Below are positions 1-11,202 of a DNA stretch of 64,000 bases, in pieces (positions within the stretch are counted from its first letter, which is position 1; the number at the start of each line of letters is the position of its first letter). This DNA is from Lineus longissimus. Taxonomy: Eukaryota > Nemertea > Pilidiophora > Heteronemertea > Lineidae. The stretch is from positions 2,792,001-2,856,000 of the forward strand of contig NC_088319.1 in assembly GCF_910592395.1 (NCBI RefSeq), read 5' to 3'. The notes under the pieces were generated by a model. The model saw only the letters and a list, made by a program, of their open reading frames with translations. It made no database searches and was not told where the DNA came from. A program made the position numbers and the translations under genes.

Positions 1-1410
1 TGTATGGCTTGCGATTCTGTCAGGTCCGGCCAATGGAGACCAGTTTGCCACTGGCAAACTTGTAGACGAGTGCAACCTGCTCGGGGTCGGACAATCGGCG
101 ACTAAACCGGTATCCCAACCCGAGTCTTTGACTTTGGTGGTGAGGGTGGCCAGACACCCAGATGGAACTAAAACCAATATTCATCTTAAGAGCTGATGAG
201 CTCATCGTCGAAACCTTGGCCATCTATCGACTCCTTGAGAGGAGATGGGCTCTGCAAGGAGTTACCCAGCCCGTGAATCAACATAGCAAGGAAAACAACG
301 AAATCCATAGCGGATCGGATGCGTCCCGGGTTATGAACTTTCGCGCCTACCACAAGCCAGGGTGGAGGTGATAAATGTGCAACTGGCATCCAGACACCCA
401 TAATCTGCCTACGGCGACAGAACATCGTTATCGGAAAATGTCATGTGCGGACCCTGAATGCCAGCTGCGGACAAGGTCGTACAGCTCGAGTATGAACTCC
501 AGCGGTACAGGTGAAATACTGTTTGTCTGGCTGTGGCCAGGCTCACTGGTACAGGTGAGATGACAAAAGCTGATGGACACAGACCCTTCTTGAGTGGTCA
601 ACATTCCTAGTGTGCGGATATGGAACGGCAGGCTTGGTTCATAAGGACACGGCTCCAGCAGTTCTAAAATCAACTAATTGGTAGCTCCTATTGCACCAAC
701 TGTGAAATTACTAAAAACTAACCAATTATTAGTTGTTCCAACTAAAAAGGATAGTAAAACTACCATTAAAATGGTTAAGAATTACCATAGTTAAAACAAC
801 TAATTTCGCAGTCAGTATAAAAGCAACTACATGTACCGGAGTAGTAAAACATAACTATAATTAGTTACTTTTACTACGTGTATTTAATTTTAAATGGAGT
901 ACTGACCAGTCTCCAACCGTATGATGACTGTGAGGATCAGCGCAAAACCATTCAACCTGTCAGTTGTCCAGATCTACGCTTCAACAAGCTATGGATCCGA
1001 GGACAGGATGAATGGCTTTTACGACGATTTCATGGCTACTATGCAGTCTCTCCCAAAACAGGACATAATTCTGGTAGTAGGGGGCTGTAACGCAAAAATC
1101 GGCACCGACGCCTAGGACCAATTGAAAGGCAACGTCGGGAGATTGTGCTCAGGATAACAAACAAGAGGGACCTCCGAATAATTGAATTTGCTAGATTCCA
1201 CGAACTCGCCATAGCCAACACCTTCCAGCCTCAAAAACTCAGTCGAAAGACAACCTCTGGCATTCTCCTAGTGGTAGGTAACACACACGACAAGATAGGC
1301 TACATTATGGTTACGAAAAGGTTCATGAGCAGCATCAACATGGCTAAGACCATGATCTATCCAAGAGCAGATGTTGGATTTGACCATGAGCCTGTCCTTT
1401 AAAATGGCGC
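1..1410 (+). mobile_element. RTE/CFDP2-type LINE relic, endonuclease part (U1)
   Basis: Pieces in several frames match the endonuclease (EEP) domain of LINEs of the CFDP2-like/RTE group. Around 930-1115 the frame reads VVQIYA.TS.GSEDRMNGF followed by VVGGCNAKIG; around 1145-1400 it reads RDLRIIEFARFHELAIANTF, then IMVTKRF and GADVGFDHE-like sequence. The catalytic GDFNA-type motif is GGCNA here, so the Asp is lost, while the terminal DH is kept. A frameshift and stop follow near 1114. No reverse transcriptase lies downstream. The 5' portion (1-670) contains the N-terminal endonuclease strand (VEQLE.EL-like, TGTGEMT-like) in broken frames. This is an ancient inactive piece that was amplified with the unit. 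Confidence 0.8.
680..835. mobile_element. Hairpin (MITE-like) element inside the LINE relic, U1
   Basis: An imperfect long palindrome interrupts the LINE endonuclease between its VLK and PVSNRMMTV parts. The outer arms pair ctattgcaccaactgtgaaa with the reverse complement of the sequence around 795-820, and the centre is a ...ATGGTtaagaattACCAT... hairpin. AT-rich DNA without a partner follows to about 897, where the LINE resumes. No target duplication is clear. Confidence 0.6.
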
Positions 1411-3112
1411 TTTTACTAACCTCATGACAAGCTACAATCCACGCCCAAGTTGTCCCTTGAGACTGATATTTCTGCTCCAAAGGCTGAATTTCAAATTGTA
1501 ATTGCTTGATAAATGCCAACCCGCTCTAAATTCTTTTTACGTTTAATCATAATTATCATGCCAGTGAACAACTTGATTATAGGTATCTCATAAAATATAA
1601 CCCATACTAGTCCGGCAAGTCAGGAATGCAAACAGGATGATAAAAGTAGGAAACAGGTTAAGAAGTTTCTATGCTATTCCCGATTAAACAACTGATAAAA
1701 TGATAGAGATAATATACTAGTATTTTACCGTCCTTTATTACGAGCTACACTGTACATTCGTAAGAGGATTCTTGCCAGATTCCTAATATAGTTAAGATCT
1801 AAACTAAGAAATCTTGCAACGAAATGTACATGCACTCGTTCACAAAACTGAATGATATCTTTAAAATCTTATACAAATCTTAATTCTGGATTTTGGCCGG
1901 GGAGATCAGAGCCGCGATAATCGATTCCTGTCCCATGCAAGGACCTACGATGACTACCGTAAACATGGTAAACGAGCAATTTTTGTAGCATGCAATCATG
2001 ATCACAGGTCGTAGTGACAAAAAGCATAAGTCTACTTTAGGTTCAAGGATCTAGATCACAAATAGCTACGTAACTACATTTTTTATATGTGAACATGCGT
2101 ATGGGGTCGGATTCTATTCCACGATATCCATTTTCAAAGCAATCGATGTCAAAATAAGTTGATGCACTGTTTTCTTTCAATCAATTTTCACAAATACAGT
2201 TATTGACGCTGGTTGTGTTGTTATTGATTAAACGTTGTCTTGTTAAAGCCACAGTTATCTTGCTCATATCAGGCTCTATTGCATCGGTTGTGTCTGTCGC
2301 AGCAGAACTAGGGACAATAGATCAGAGAGGTGACTTAACATGCTATTTTCGAAATTCACCATTTCCTGATCAGCGCCTCTTGTAGCGGAGCTCAGAGACG
2401 TAGGCGCTGACGTCCTCACTTACGTCCTCACTTACTTAAGAGATTTACTTTTGGCGAACTATTGACCAAACGAAGCTTGATATGCCTAATTATTATTTCC
2501 GCATGGTAAATGTGTGCTTTTACCTTTGATGTGTTGTTGTGAATTACGTGAACGCTCTATTAAACGTCCTTGGTTTCAGTTGATGTGTCTGGCATTTGAC
2601 CGACGAATGTTTGGGGTCAGCGCTGACAGCAGTGTTAAAGTATGTTATTTGTACACAAATGCATTTGAGATATACATGTACGCTCGTGCCATGCAAAATT
2701 CTGCATTTTAACATATCCCAGGAGGCTGTTGGTTGAGTTTCCAAAAACTCTCAGTTCCGCAAACAGAAAGAGGCTAACTATGATTTGTGATAGCAATGTA
2801 TTTCAGAATGTCCCTTCGATAATCAAATCGTCATTGATCCATTGTCGAAATATGCTTGTTTTAACAGAAAATTTCGCGTTTAGGAGGTTTTCACAAATTT
2901 GGCGAGTAGGTCATGATCGCGAAAGCATTCTGCCACGAAAATCCTTTCCTTTTCGGCAAGAATTCCATGTCATTGTTGGCATTGCATCCAGCTACAGGCC
3001 TTATTGCGATCGAGGTGTTTAAAGAGACTGCGTTTACAGTGTGCCCTTCGAAATTAGCACGTATCGTAATGACTCCTAATAACCACAAATTCCACATGTC
3101 TTGAATAGTGCC
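1411..3112. other. Non-coding block of the unit, U1 (reference)
   Basis: No gene recognised. Three sub-blocks recur in all units, even in diverged U6: one with a gccggggagatcagagccgc core (about 1898), one ending in a cagcagaact motif (about 2200-2310), and one around 2580-2710 with a ggtcagcgctgac palindrome. Small ORFs in it shift frame or stop between units, so they are not supported as coding. Confidence 0.6.
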
Positions 3113-3684
3113 CACCCAGGACCAATCTTGGTGTACCTTAACTTCACTTAAATATCCGTATGTGCACCCAGTGTGAAATTCGCGTCGATTAAAAACCTGT
3201 GTCCAAGGTTGAAAATGCTATGTTTGTCTTGTAGCAAATCACAAAATCTCGTGTCGAACATTTGCTCTATTTTTCGCTTAAAAAGTGTATAAATATACAT
3301 GTATGACAGATGGTGGTGAGAAATAAAGAAAAAGTATTTTTAAAAACATAATACTATTTACTATGTCATTAGGTATGCTGTATGAGATGATTCCCCCATC
3401 CATACATACATCCGTTCATAGCACACGTGTGCGCAATGACCCCTAGATCCTGCCACTGATGTCGAACTGACATTTTGACATCTCGTTTACAGTTAGTGTT
3501 CAGCAAAATTACGGATGTAGAGCAAAAGCACGCGTACCCCACATCGGACACAGGTTTTTTAATCGGCGCGTATTTCAATCTGTTTGCACATAATGATCCT
3601 TTTAAAGCAGCACCCAGGAGCATCCTGGGTGCGATGCTGTTAAGGTACACCCAGCTTGGTCCTTGGTACACCTAAGGTGCACCC
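3113..3684. mobile_element. Foldback / long inverted-repeat element, U1
   Basis: The two ends are inverted homologues. The left arm, read on the minus strand, gives FLIGA.F.L.AH.D, then LRYTKIGP; the right arm, read on the plus strand, gives FLIGAYFNLFAHNDPFK, then LRYTQLGPWYT. Termini carry ggtgcacc/ggtgtacc repeats. The left tip is shortened in U1 (the first hairpin is lost). The middle, about 3280-3480, has no partner. Probably a non-autonomous DNA transposon; family unknown. Confidence 0.65.
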
Positions 3685-4234
3685 ATGACGACATTTGCCC
3701 TTTCGACGACACTGACTGTATTGCATGTGTTAGGTCGACTGAAATATTGTGAAGGATAGACACCTACATGTAGATGTAGGTGACACTAGTTAATTTGTTT
3801 TAGCTATATCGTGTATTCAAAAATGAAAGAAACAATCACATCCAAAAAAATTTCTGAAGAAAATCTGTTGAGAAACCCATTACCTTTACAGTATTCTAAA
3901 CGGATTTTAATAGGTGCTATATAGCTTTTTCATGTATGATTTAAAAAGTTATTTTAGTTATATAGAATTTCTATGTTTATAAAATACATAGACTATACTG
4001 TATATACTATATAGATTTTTTTTCACATGGGATCTTATAGTTTATAGGTTGTCCTTTAAAAACCCTATACAGGTGATATACCGGTATAGATTTTACATAG
4101 CCTTTTTTGGCCATTTTTGGCCATTTTCTTTAAAGATTTGCTCCGGAGGATTTTGTCTGTGGTATAAGTTTGCAATGACACCATCAATATCTCGAGAAAG
4201 CAGGTAATCCAATCGAGAATTATATTGCGTGTAA
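3685..4234. other. AT-rich stretch upstream of the PAN exon (U1, reference)
   Basis: Rich in short palindromes (a cctacatgtagatgtagg repeat near 3769, tatagtttatag, tatactgtatatac). No gene. It is the natural place for the 5' end of the PAN gene: a near-palindrome (A)TATACCGGTATAG at 4075-4088 and a tttggccatttttggcc doublet lie 100-160 bp before the ATG. Confidence 0.4.
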
Positions 4235-4567
4235 ATGCAATTAATGACTATATGGGAGTCATTGCTGGTCCTGACCAACATTGACAGAGCTCTAGCAAGT
4301 TTAGTGTTTTCCTCATTTCAATTCATGGCAATGGACATTAACGGAACTGATAGCAATTTAACCTTCGCAATCTTACGAGTTCAGTCAATTATTCGATGTG
4401 GTATGGCATGCTCGAATATTCAGATGTGCGTTGCCTTTTTCACCACCCCCAAGAACGGCCATGACGGCTATGATCAAACGGAAACCTGCCATCTTCACAA
4501 GAATGCTGCTACCAAGGACTGGACTTGCAGAGACAAGAAAACAGGACATCGGCTTTGGAAAAAGCAG
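4235..4567 (+). CDS. PAN/Apple-like secreted module, first exon (U1)
   Basis: Unrecognised gene; the exon reads as a probable signal peptide (residues about 1-22, hydrophobic LLVLTNI core, possible cleavage at ALA-S) and then a cysteine module. The cysteine pattern C55-x3-C59-x5-C65, C85, C98 with a following CVAFF resembles PAN/Apple domains (RC..AC....C.AF...C.L), which bind proteins or sugars outside cells. Two N-glycosylation sequons (N36, N41). The exon is taken to end after Gln111 at cag/GTAGCC, a weak 5' splice site in phase 0; beyond it the frame runs into hydrophobic, unit-variable sequence. The first ATG was chosen because the sequence upstream is AT-rich. Likely partner exon at 5988, also phase 0. 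Differences from other copies: S for L at residue 9, I for L at 53, Tyr79. Expression unknown. Confidence 0.5.
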
Positions 4568-5987
4568 GTAGCCAATATTTCGGTTTTTATATTCGCAACC
4601 TATTTTGCAATAAAGACATACGTGTAATTTGCTGTTGTTGCGTGCGCAACCGGTTAGACACTAGGACGACGTTGCTTGCCCTACTGACAAGCTCGCATTG
4701 GATTGTTTGATATCGGAATTTCGTTAGTCCTAGACTGGTTGCCTACCAGGGCTAAAGAAGCCATATTTAGTATATTTAGTGTGTTGGGTTTAATTACAGT
4801 TAGTATGAATGACTCGTTCTATGGAACGATCTCCATCATCCGCGCATTGCGCCCATAATTGTTAGAACTCAAATTTTCTTCAACGACGTTAACCGGAGCG
4901 CCCGAGACTGGAATATGAAACTTTATGCAGCTGTTGAAACAAAAACCTAATTCTCGTGCGAATGCATGGCGTACAGTCAACTGAGGAATAAGGTGTACAC
5001 CTACACTTCAACTTTGAGGGTAAATTATGGTCGTCTGATGATTACTTCGATTCAACTGAACTGGTAAACATTTTTCACAAATATATGATAAATTACGTGA
5101 AACTGCACAATACTACTTTCAAATTCAGACCGACCTCTGCTCTAGGCGTACCTGTCTATAATGGAGTCGTATTTTAAGTCGTGCACTGCAATTTGGATAA
5201 CCACTTCGTTGTAGCCATCTTATACACTGATCCAATTTGATATCATAAACATTACTGTAAAAATCCAGATGGAATGGCATAATGAAAACGTTCGTCGATT
5301 AACTGAATATTAGATAACTGTACGTAATTCAATATCGGAGATGAGGTCGGAGTGGGACTCGGAGTGGGACTCGGAACGGGCCAAGGCTCAGATTTAGCGG
5401 AATCTGCAATAAACATTTGAAAAGTTCTTTTTAGTATCAATTTGCTGAAACCCATATATTTATCGACTTAGGAAAAAAAACAACCAACATGCATGACAAA
5501 ATGATCTGCATTATTCTTCTCGGACCATTTCCACATCGGCTGTGGTGGGGGAGAAGGCCAAACGTAGCAATTTTTACAAATAATTATCATATACATATTC
5601 TATAGCGATCTTTTCATGTGCATTGTTTTTGGGTGTTCCCGCTCAATTTTACCATAATTTTCCAGTTTTCCCAGTTTTCCGCAGTTTTCGTAGATTCCGC
5701 TTAATTGCCCTGGCCGTCAGGATGATTTTCAGAGTGGCGCTCATTGTTGCCAACCTGTCTATAATATATACAGGGTATACCAAAAAGGCTGTCTCCGCCT
5801 ATACGTTAATAATGGGTTTGTATAAACAAGATGAGCGCATTACTTATGAAGATTTTATAATCAACAGAGAGAGACAGCCTTCCATCTCTCCCACAATGTA
5901 ATGTATTAAAACCTAATTTCAACAATTTCATCCACTTCATTTAAAGATGTCATATCTTAACTTTTAACCGCCACGCTGAACTAGCAG
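4568..5987 (+). other. Presumed intron between PAN and long exon (U1, reference)
   Basis: About 1.4 kb between the phase-0 donor candidate and the phase-0 acceptor. No supported gene. Contains a ccagttttcccagttttccgcagttttc run (about 5660-5690), a 12-bp tandem motif at 5349-5372, and an ORF at 5623-5901 whose first part is deleted in U3 and varies between units; I do not accept it as coding. Confidence 0.4.
5349..5372. repeat. 12-bp tandem motif GGAGTGGGACTC (variable copy number)
   Basis: Two perfect copies in U1; one in U2 (13462-13473) and U3; two, the first imperfect (ggagagggactc), in U4 to U6. A small minisatellite that changes between units by whole 12-nt steps. Confidence 0.75.
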
Positions 5988-7091
5988 AGGGGCACCTATC
6001 GGTCGTACCGTGATGTAAGGATCAATGGCCAGTTCCCAGCATGGGCGGCATCGGTATTTTACCACACAGGGCTAAGTGTCATAGTCACAGTGGCTCTTTT
6101 TCATTACTCCTTGAGTACTTATCGTAACGTCTACGTCTACAGCCAAGATGATATAAGCGGAGATTTTAAACTGACGTATCATTTTCATTTTAACGAGCTC
6201 ACATACATTGCTGGCGAATATGGCAATGATGTCATAGGTGTTCGCACTCGTCAGGGACGGCAATCTGTCACTGAAAAGTTGCGAGCATTTCAATTCGGTT
6301 TGATTGGAAGTAGCAATTGCCGAGAGTTGATTCTACCGTATGGTGAACTTGAGAAAAGCCTCGGTCCAAAGAATTCGAGGTTCAAATATTTCAAAATGGT
6401 TTCATGTGGTGAGAATGTTTTCTTGGAGTTGACCTTTCGATGCAAATTTCAGCAGCACAAAAACAGGGAAAAAGACCTGTTTATGTCTTGGTTAAATTGG
6501 TATAAAATAGTAAACATAGGGTTTGTTCTTAAACTTCGGTTTGTTAAAAGCCTAAAAGAGATAAACTACTCTCTTGTGCCTGAAGCCGAAAGTGCTTTAT
6601 CATTTGATATGGATAACATCATGTTAGAGGATATCCGATGTGATTTGAATGGTTATCTCTATAAATCATCAGCTAGAACACACTCCATCACCATCTTAGA
6701 AAAACCGTACGAGTATAATAAATCCACGTCGATTATATTACGTGATGATTTGTTCAGAAAATTGGGAGACTCCGCAATTCTGTCTTTGCTAGGATCATAT
6801 AATGTCGTCGTTGAGGTTCATCGGGCGAAGTTCGTTACCATATTTTTAAGTAAGCGTCCTAAGGAGAGCTTTAGGCTGAATCCTAAGAATCACGCTCTAT
6901 TTCTGTTTAGGTTGCAATTGGGGCCATGCCTGGATGAATCCGAGGTGGAAGCTAAGAATACGTTATTGATGACCTTACGTGACCCTTTTGTCTCCAACCA
7001 TTGGTTAATAGTCGATGCGAATGAAAGATTATTTGCCTGGCCCAAATTCGCTACTGGTAAGCAAATGACCGCAAAGGTATTTACTCTGTAA
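5988..7091 (+). CDS. Unrecognised 367-residue open exon (U1)
   Basis: A long open frame that begins right after an in-frame TAG followed by CAG/AGG, a plausible 3' splice site (tttaaccgccacgc...tagcag). In U1 there is no in-frame ATG until about residue 137 (the annotated start would be a GTG), so this is best read as an internal or last exon. The N-terminal part reads RGTYRSYRDVRINGQFPAW then FYHTGLSVIVTV; later blocks are YHFHFNELTYIAGEY, NCRELILPYGELEKS, SCGENVFLELTFRCKF and LGPCLDESEVEAKN. There are five or so cysteines, no clear membrane helix and a beta-rich look. I do not recognise the family. A good 5' splice-site match (actg/GTAAGC at 7056) lies ten codons before the stop, so a further exon is possible. 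Strand and phase fit the PAN exon upstream. Confidence 0.5.
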   Translation, partial: RGTYRSYRDVRINGQFPAWAASVFYHTGLSVIVTVALFHYSLSTYRNVYVYSQDDISGDFKLTYHFHFNELTYIAGEYGNDVIGVRTRQGRQSVTEKLRAFQFGLIGSSNCRELILPYGELEKSLGPKNSRFKYFKMVSCGENVFLELTFRCKFQQHKNREKDLFMSWLNWYKIVNIGFVLKLRFVKSLKEINYSLVPEAESALSFDMDNIMLEDIRCDLNGYLYKSSARTHSITILEKPYEYNKSTSIILRDDLFRKLGDSAILSLLGSYNVVVEVHRAKFVTIFLSKRPKESFRLNPKNHALFLFRLQLGPCLDESEVEAKNTLLMTLRDPFVSNHWLIVDANERLFAWPKFATGKQMTAKVFTL

Positions 7092-8023
7092 CAAAGTACT
7101 CGGGTGGACTTATATTGTTTATAAAGCTGAGCTGCACGAACAAATCTCACAGTAGCTGATTAAGAAACTAAGATGAGACGGATACGGCACAGCTATGGAT
7201 GCAATATTTCTGACTGCTACTATGTCTAATAATTCACTACGTTAATTTTTCGGAATTTGCACACTAGAATCTTTGTCTAAATCCTTATATCTACGCGAAA
7301 TCGAAACAGACATCATAGCATTCCACTCTCTACCGTAAGGAATTTCCGTGTTGCATAAATAAATTCATTGATATTCCGGGAGATATAATTGTCGCAATAA
7401 GTATATTGAGGGAAATTACACATGCAGTAAAGTGTATTTGGTTGACACCATAAAGGAGCATTGGTTAGGCAAGAGTCTTTAAATAAAAAATTTGAAAGAC
7501 TCTCAGACCGGTTGAAAGACTCTGGTCAGGCAAATCCCAAGGATACTAAGTAATCTTGTTCTGAGCAACACCACTCTCTTTTAATAAATGTGATGTGGTC
7601 ACATTCCGGAGTTCAACTAAGTGCCCTTGGTCAGAACGATATGAAAACACTATGAGCAAGTCGAAGACAGACTGTTATTTGAATTACGATCGCCGTATTT
7701 TGGAGATCATCTTTCAAATGAGAGTATGGAAAGAGTCAGTTCGACCACTAAACTGTTATTGCAATACAATGCAATAGTTGTAAATTGAAAGTAAAAGAGA
7801 GCGATATTCGGAGGTTTCAGCTTGCATCTTCTTTTATTGACGGTCATGGCCTCTATGCACCATATAATACAATCCATCAGAATTCAAAACGGACGGAGAC
7901 TCTTTCCAGGGGGACATTTTCCACTTCTACACTGTACTGGAATGTGTGACCCAGTTCAATTTTGTCATTGAATAATTGAGTTCACCATCGCGTTGCCAAG
8001 ATATCTGGACGATTATCTTCATC
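7092..8023. other. 3' flank of the long exon (U1, reference)
   Basis: No gene. Contains an inverted pair agagtctttaaat / atttgaaagactct (7472-7503) and a second gaaagactctgg. U1 and U6 share one deletion relative to U2 (the U2 segment 15540-15665 is missing); U3, U4 and U5 share a different one (the U2 segment about 15391-15610 is missing). Confidence 0.5.
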
Positions 8024-8204
8024 GAATCGGAGCTTACGTCCTCGTTTCAAAGATGTCTGGTCGCCGTCGTTACCGAGTTGGAGTTCATGCTCACGTTCGT
8101 GTTTCAACGATCGCTGGTCGAGTGCAGTCACCGAGTCGGAGCTTACGACCACGTTTCAACGATCTCAGGTTGAAAATCGTCTCCGAGTCGGAGTTCATGA
8201 AAAT
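8024..8204. repeat. Degenerate 51-58 bp minisatellite, about 3.4 copies (U1)
   Basis: Each copy starts with GA(G/A)T(C/T)GGAG(T/C)T and carries TTTCAA(A/C)GAT...TGGTCG. The resulting ORFs in two frames are a by-product of the repeat. Confidence 0.75.
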
Positions 8205-8570
8205 CTTTGGATCGTTGTGTTTCTATTTTTTATGTCTATTTTAGACTACTTCTCAATGCTGGCTAGATGCATGGCTTGCTGTTATGTTATCATTAAACCT
8301 GTGGTTCTGGTCATCATTCAGACACGAGGCTTTCAAGCCTCTTGGGATCATTTGATGAGCATGATTAATAGTTATAATAGAAGACACTTACCAGTCAGTT
8401 GAAGTGTGATTGAGATCCGATCGAAACCTTAAAATCAGGAATTGAGTAATAACATGCCCGCCGTTTCTTATTTTTGAGGGTCATAGTTTCGGCTGCATTT
8501 TTCTTTGTGCACGTTCAAGTATGAGTGTTCAGGTGAGCTAGCGTCTGCTATCTAATTTTATTACTCCATT

Positions 8571-9465
8571 CCAATGCGGGCAAGATCGAACAGCTCGAGT
8601 ATGAAGTTAGGCGATATAGGTCGAACAGTGTTGGTCTGGCTGAGGCAAGGCTCACTGGTACAGGTGAGATGACAACAGCCGATGGACACAGACTCTTCTT
8701 TAGTGGTAAACATTCCAAGCGTGGATATGGGATGGCAGCCATGATTCATAAGGACACGGCACCAGCAGTTCTAAAAGCAACCTATTGGTAGTCCCTAGTG
8801 CACCAACTGTGAAATTAGTAAAAACTAACCATTAATTAGTGGTTCCAACTAAAATAGGTAGTAAAACTACCATCAAAATGGTTAAGAATTACCATTTTGA
8901 TAGTTAAAACAAATAATTCCACAGTCCGTGCAATAGCAACTACATGTACCAGAGTAGTAAAACATAACAATAATTAGTTACTTTCACTATTTAATTTTAA
9001 AAAGAGTATTGACCAGTCTCCAACCGTATGATGACTGTGAGGATCAGCGCAAAACCATTCAACCTGTCAGTTGTCCAGATCTACGCTCCAACAAGCTTTG
9101 GATCCGAGGACAGGATGAATGGATTTTACGAAGACATCATGGCTACTATGCAGTCTCTCCCAAAGCAGGACATTATTATGGTAGTAGGGGGCTGTGACGC
9201 AAAAATCGGCACCGATGCCTAGGACCAATGGAAAGGCAACGTCGGGAGATTTTGCTCAGGAGTAACAAACAAGAGGGGCCTCCGGATAATTGAATTTCCT
9301 CAAAAACTCAGTCGAAAGGCAACTTGGCATTCTCCTATTGGTAACACACACAACATGATCGAGTACATTACGGTTACGAAAGTTTTCGTGAGCAGCATCA
9401 GCATGGCTGAGACCAGGACCTATCCAGGAGCAGATGTTGGAATTGACCATGACCCTGTCCTTACC
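8571..9465 (+). mobile_element. LINE endonuclease relic, short form (U2)
   Basis: Same relic as in U1, but starting at the strand that reads QLEYEV.RYR, then LAEARLTGTGEMTTADGH. After the hairpin element it resumes as MMTVRISAKPFNLSVVQIYA and ends near VGIDHDPVL. The GDFNA site reads GGCDA. A stop after GTDA and a deletion around 9295 (loss of the FHELAIANTF part) break the frame. Confidence 0.8.
8785..8950. mobile_element. Hairpin element inside the LINE relic, U2
   Basis: Same palindrome as in U1, better preserved at the centre: CATCAAAATGGT pairs with ACCATTTTGATAG across an 8-nt loop. Outer arms around gtgcaccaactgtgaaatta and its complement near 8920-8947. Confidence 0.62.
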
Positions 9466-11202
9466 CCAATAGCACTTTTACTCACCTCATGACAAGCCAT
9501 AATCCAGGTTACAAGCTACAATCCAGGCTACAATCTAAGTTGTCCCTTGAGACTGATATTTCTGCTCCAAAGGCTGAATTTCATATGTTAATTGCTTAAT
9601 AAATGCCAACCCGCTCTAAATTCTTTTTACGTTTAATCATAATTATCATGTCAGTGAACAACTTGATTATAGGCATCTCATAAAATATAACCCATACTAG
9701 TCCAGCAAGTCAGGAATGCAAACAGGATGATAAAAGTAGGAAACAGGTTAAGAAGTTTCTATGCTATTCCCGATTAAACAACTGATAAGACGATAGAGAT
9801 AATATAATAGTATTGTACCGTCCTTTATTACGAGCTACACTGTACATTCGTAAGAGGATTCTTGCCAGATTCCTAATATAGTTAAGATCTAAACTGAGAA
9901 ATCTTGCACAAAATGTACATGCACTCGTTCACAAAACTGAATAATATCTTTAAAATCTTATACAAATCTTAATTCTTGATTTGGCCGGGGAGATCAGAGC
10001 CGCGATAATCGATTCCTGTCCCATGCAAGGACCTACGATGACCACCGTAAACATGGTAAACGAGCGATTTTTGTTGCATGCAATCATGATCACAGGTCGT
10101 AGTGACAAAAAGCATAAGTCTTATTTAGGTTCAAGGATCCGGATCACAAATAGCTACGTAACTACATTTTTTATATGTGAACATGCGTATGGGGTCGGAT
10201 TCTATTCCACGATATCCATTTTAAAAGCAATCGATGCCAAAATAAGTTGATGCACTGTTTTCTTTGAATCAAATTTAACAAATACAGTTATTGACGCTGG
10301 TTGTGTTGTTATTGATTAAACGTTGTCTTGTTAAAGCCACAGTTATCTTGCTAAAATCAGGCTCTATTGCATCGGTTGTGTCTGTCGCAGAAGAACTAAG
10401 GACACAAGTTCAGAGAGGTGACTAAACATGCTATTTTCGAAATTCACCATTTCCTGATCAGCGCCTCTTGTAGCGGAGCTCTGAGACGTAGACGCTGACG
10501 TCCTCAATTACTTCGAAATTGATTTACTTTTGGCGAAATATTGACCAAACGAAGCTTGATATGCCTAATTATTCTTGTCGCATGGTAATTGTGTGATTTT
10601 ACCTTTGATATATGGTGTTGTGAATTACGTGTACGCTCTATTAAACGTCCTTGGTTTCAGTTGATGTGTCTGGCATTTGACCGACGAATGTTTGGGGTCA
10701 GCGCTGACAGCAGTCTTAAAGTATGTTATTTGTACACAAATGCATTTGAGATATACATGTACGCGCGTGCCATGCAAAATTCTGCATTTTAACATATCCC
10801 AGGAGGCTGTTGGTTGAGTTTCCAAAAACTCTCAGTTCCGCAAACAGAAAGAGGCTAACTATGATTTGTGATAGCAATGTATTTCAGAATGTTACTTCGA
10901 TAATCAAATCGTCATTGATCCATTGTCGAAATATGCTTGTCTTAAGAGAAAATTTCGCGTTAAGGAGGTTTTCACAAATTTCTCGAGTAGGTCATGATCG
11001 CGAAAGCATTCTGCCGCGAAAATCCTTTCCTTTTCGGCAAGAATTACATGTCATTGTTGGCATTGCATCCAGCTACAGCCCCTATTTTGATCGAGGTGTT
11101 TAAAGAAACTACGTATACAGTGTACCCTTCGCAATTAGCACGTATCGTAATGACTCCTAAAAACCACAAGTTCCACATGTCTTGAATAGTGCCCAACAAT
11201 CG

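Larger units (their letters stand above)
1..8570 (+). repeat. Tandem unit U1 (left end cut by window)
   Basis: First visible unit of the array. Layout: LINE relic 1-1410 with a hairpin element inside; non-coding 1411-3112, containing blocks found in all units (for example around 1893-2160 and 2505-2710) but no gene I can support; foldback 3113-3684; AT-rich 3685-4234; PAN exon 4235-4567; presumed intron 4568-5987; long exon 5988-7091; flank 7092-8023, which lacks a segment kept in U2; minisatellite 8024-8204; spacer 8205-8570 in which I see nothing. The LINE is the long form (5' part present), unlike the next two units. Confidence 0.9.

Noticed and set aside
878-1090. ORFs starting near the LINE re-entry point in the second frame
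   Set aside because: They are shadows of the LINE endonuclease frame.
3369-3671. Minus-strand ORF of 100 codons present in most units
   Set aside because: It lies inside the foldback right arm; its mirror appears in the other arm, and it is broken or shortened in U2, U3 and U7.
5623-5901. 92-codon ORF between the PAN and long exons as an extra exon
   Set aside because: Its first two thirds are deleted in U3, it ends early in U5, and it lacks convincing splice sites. Hydrophobic stretches come from T-rich DNA.
8024-8204. Regularly spaced repeats resembling a CRISPR array
   Set aside because: Repeat copies are degenerate and adjoining, with no unique spacers of constant size, and the DNA is eukaryotic.
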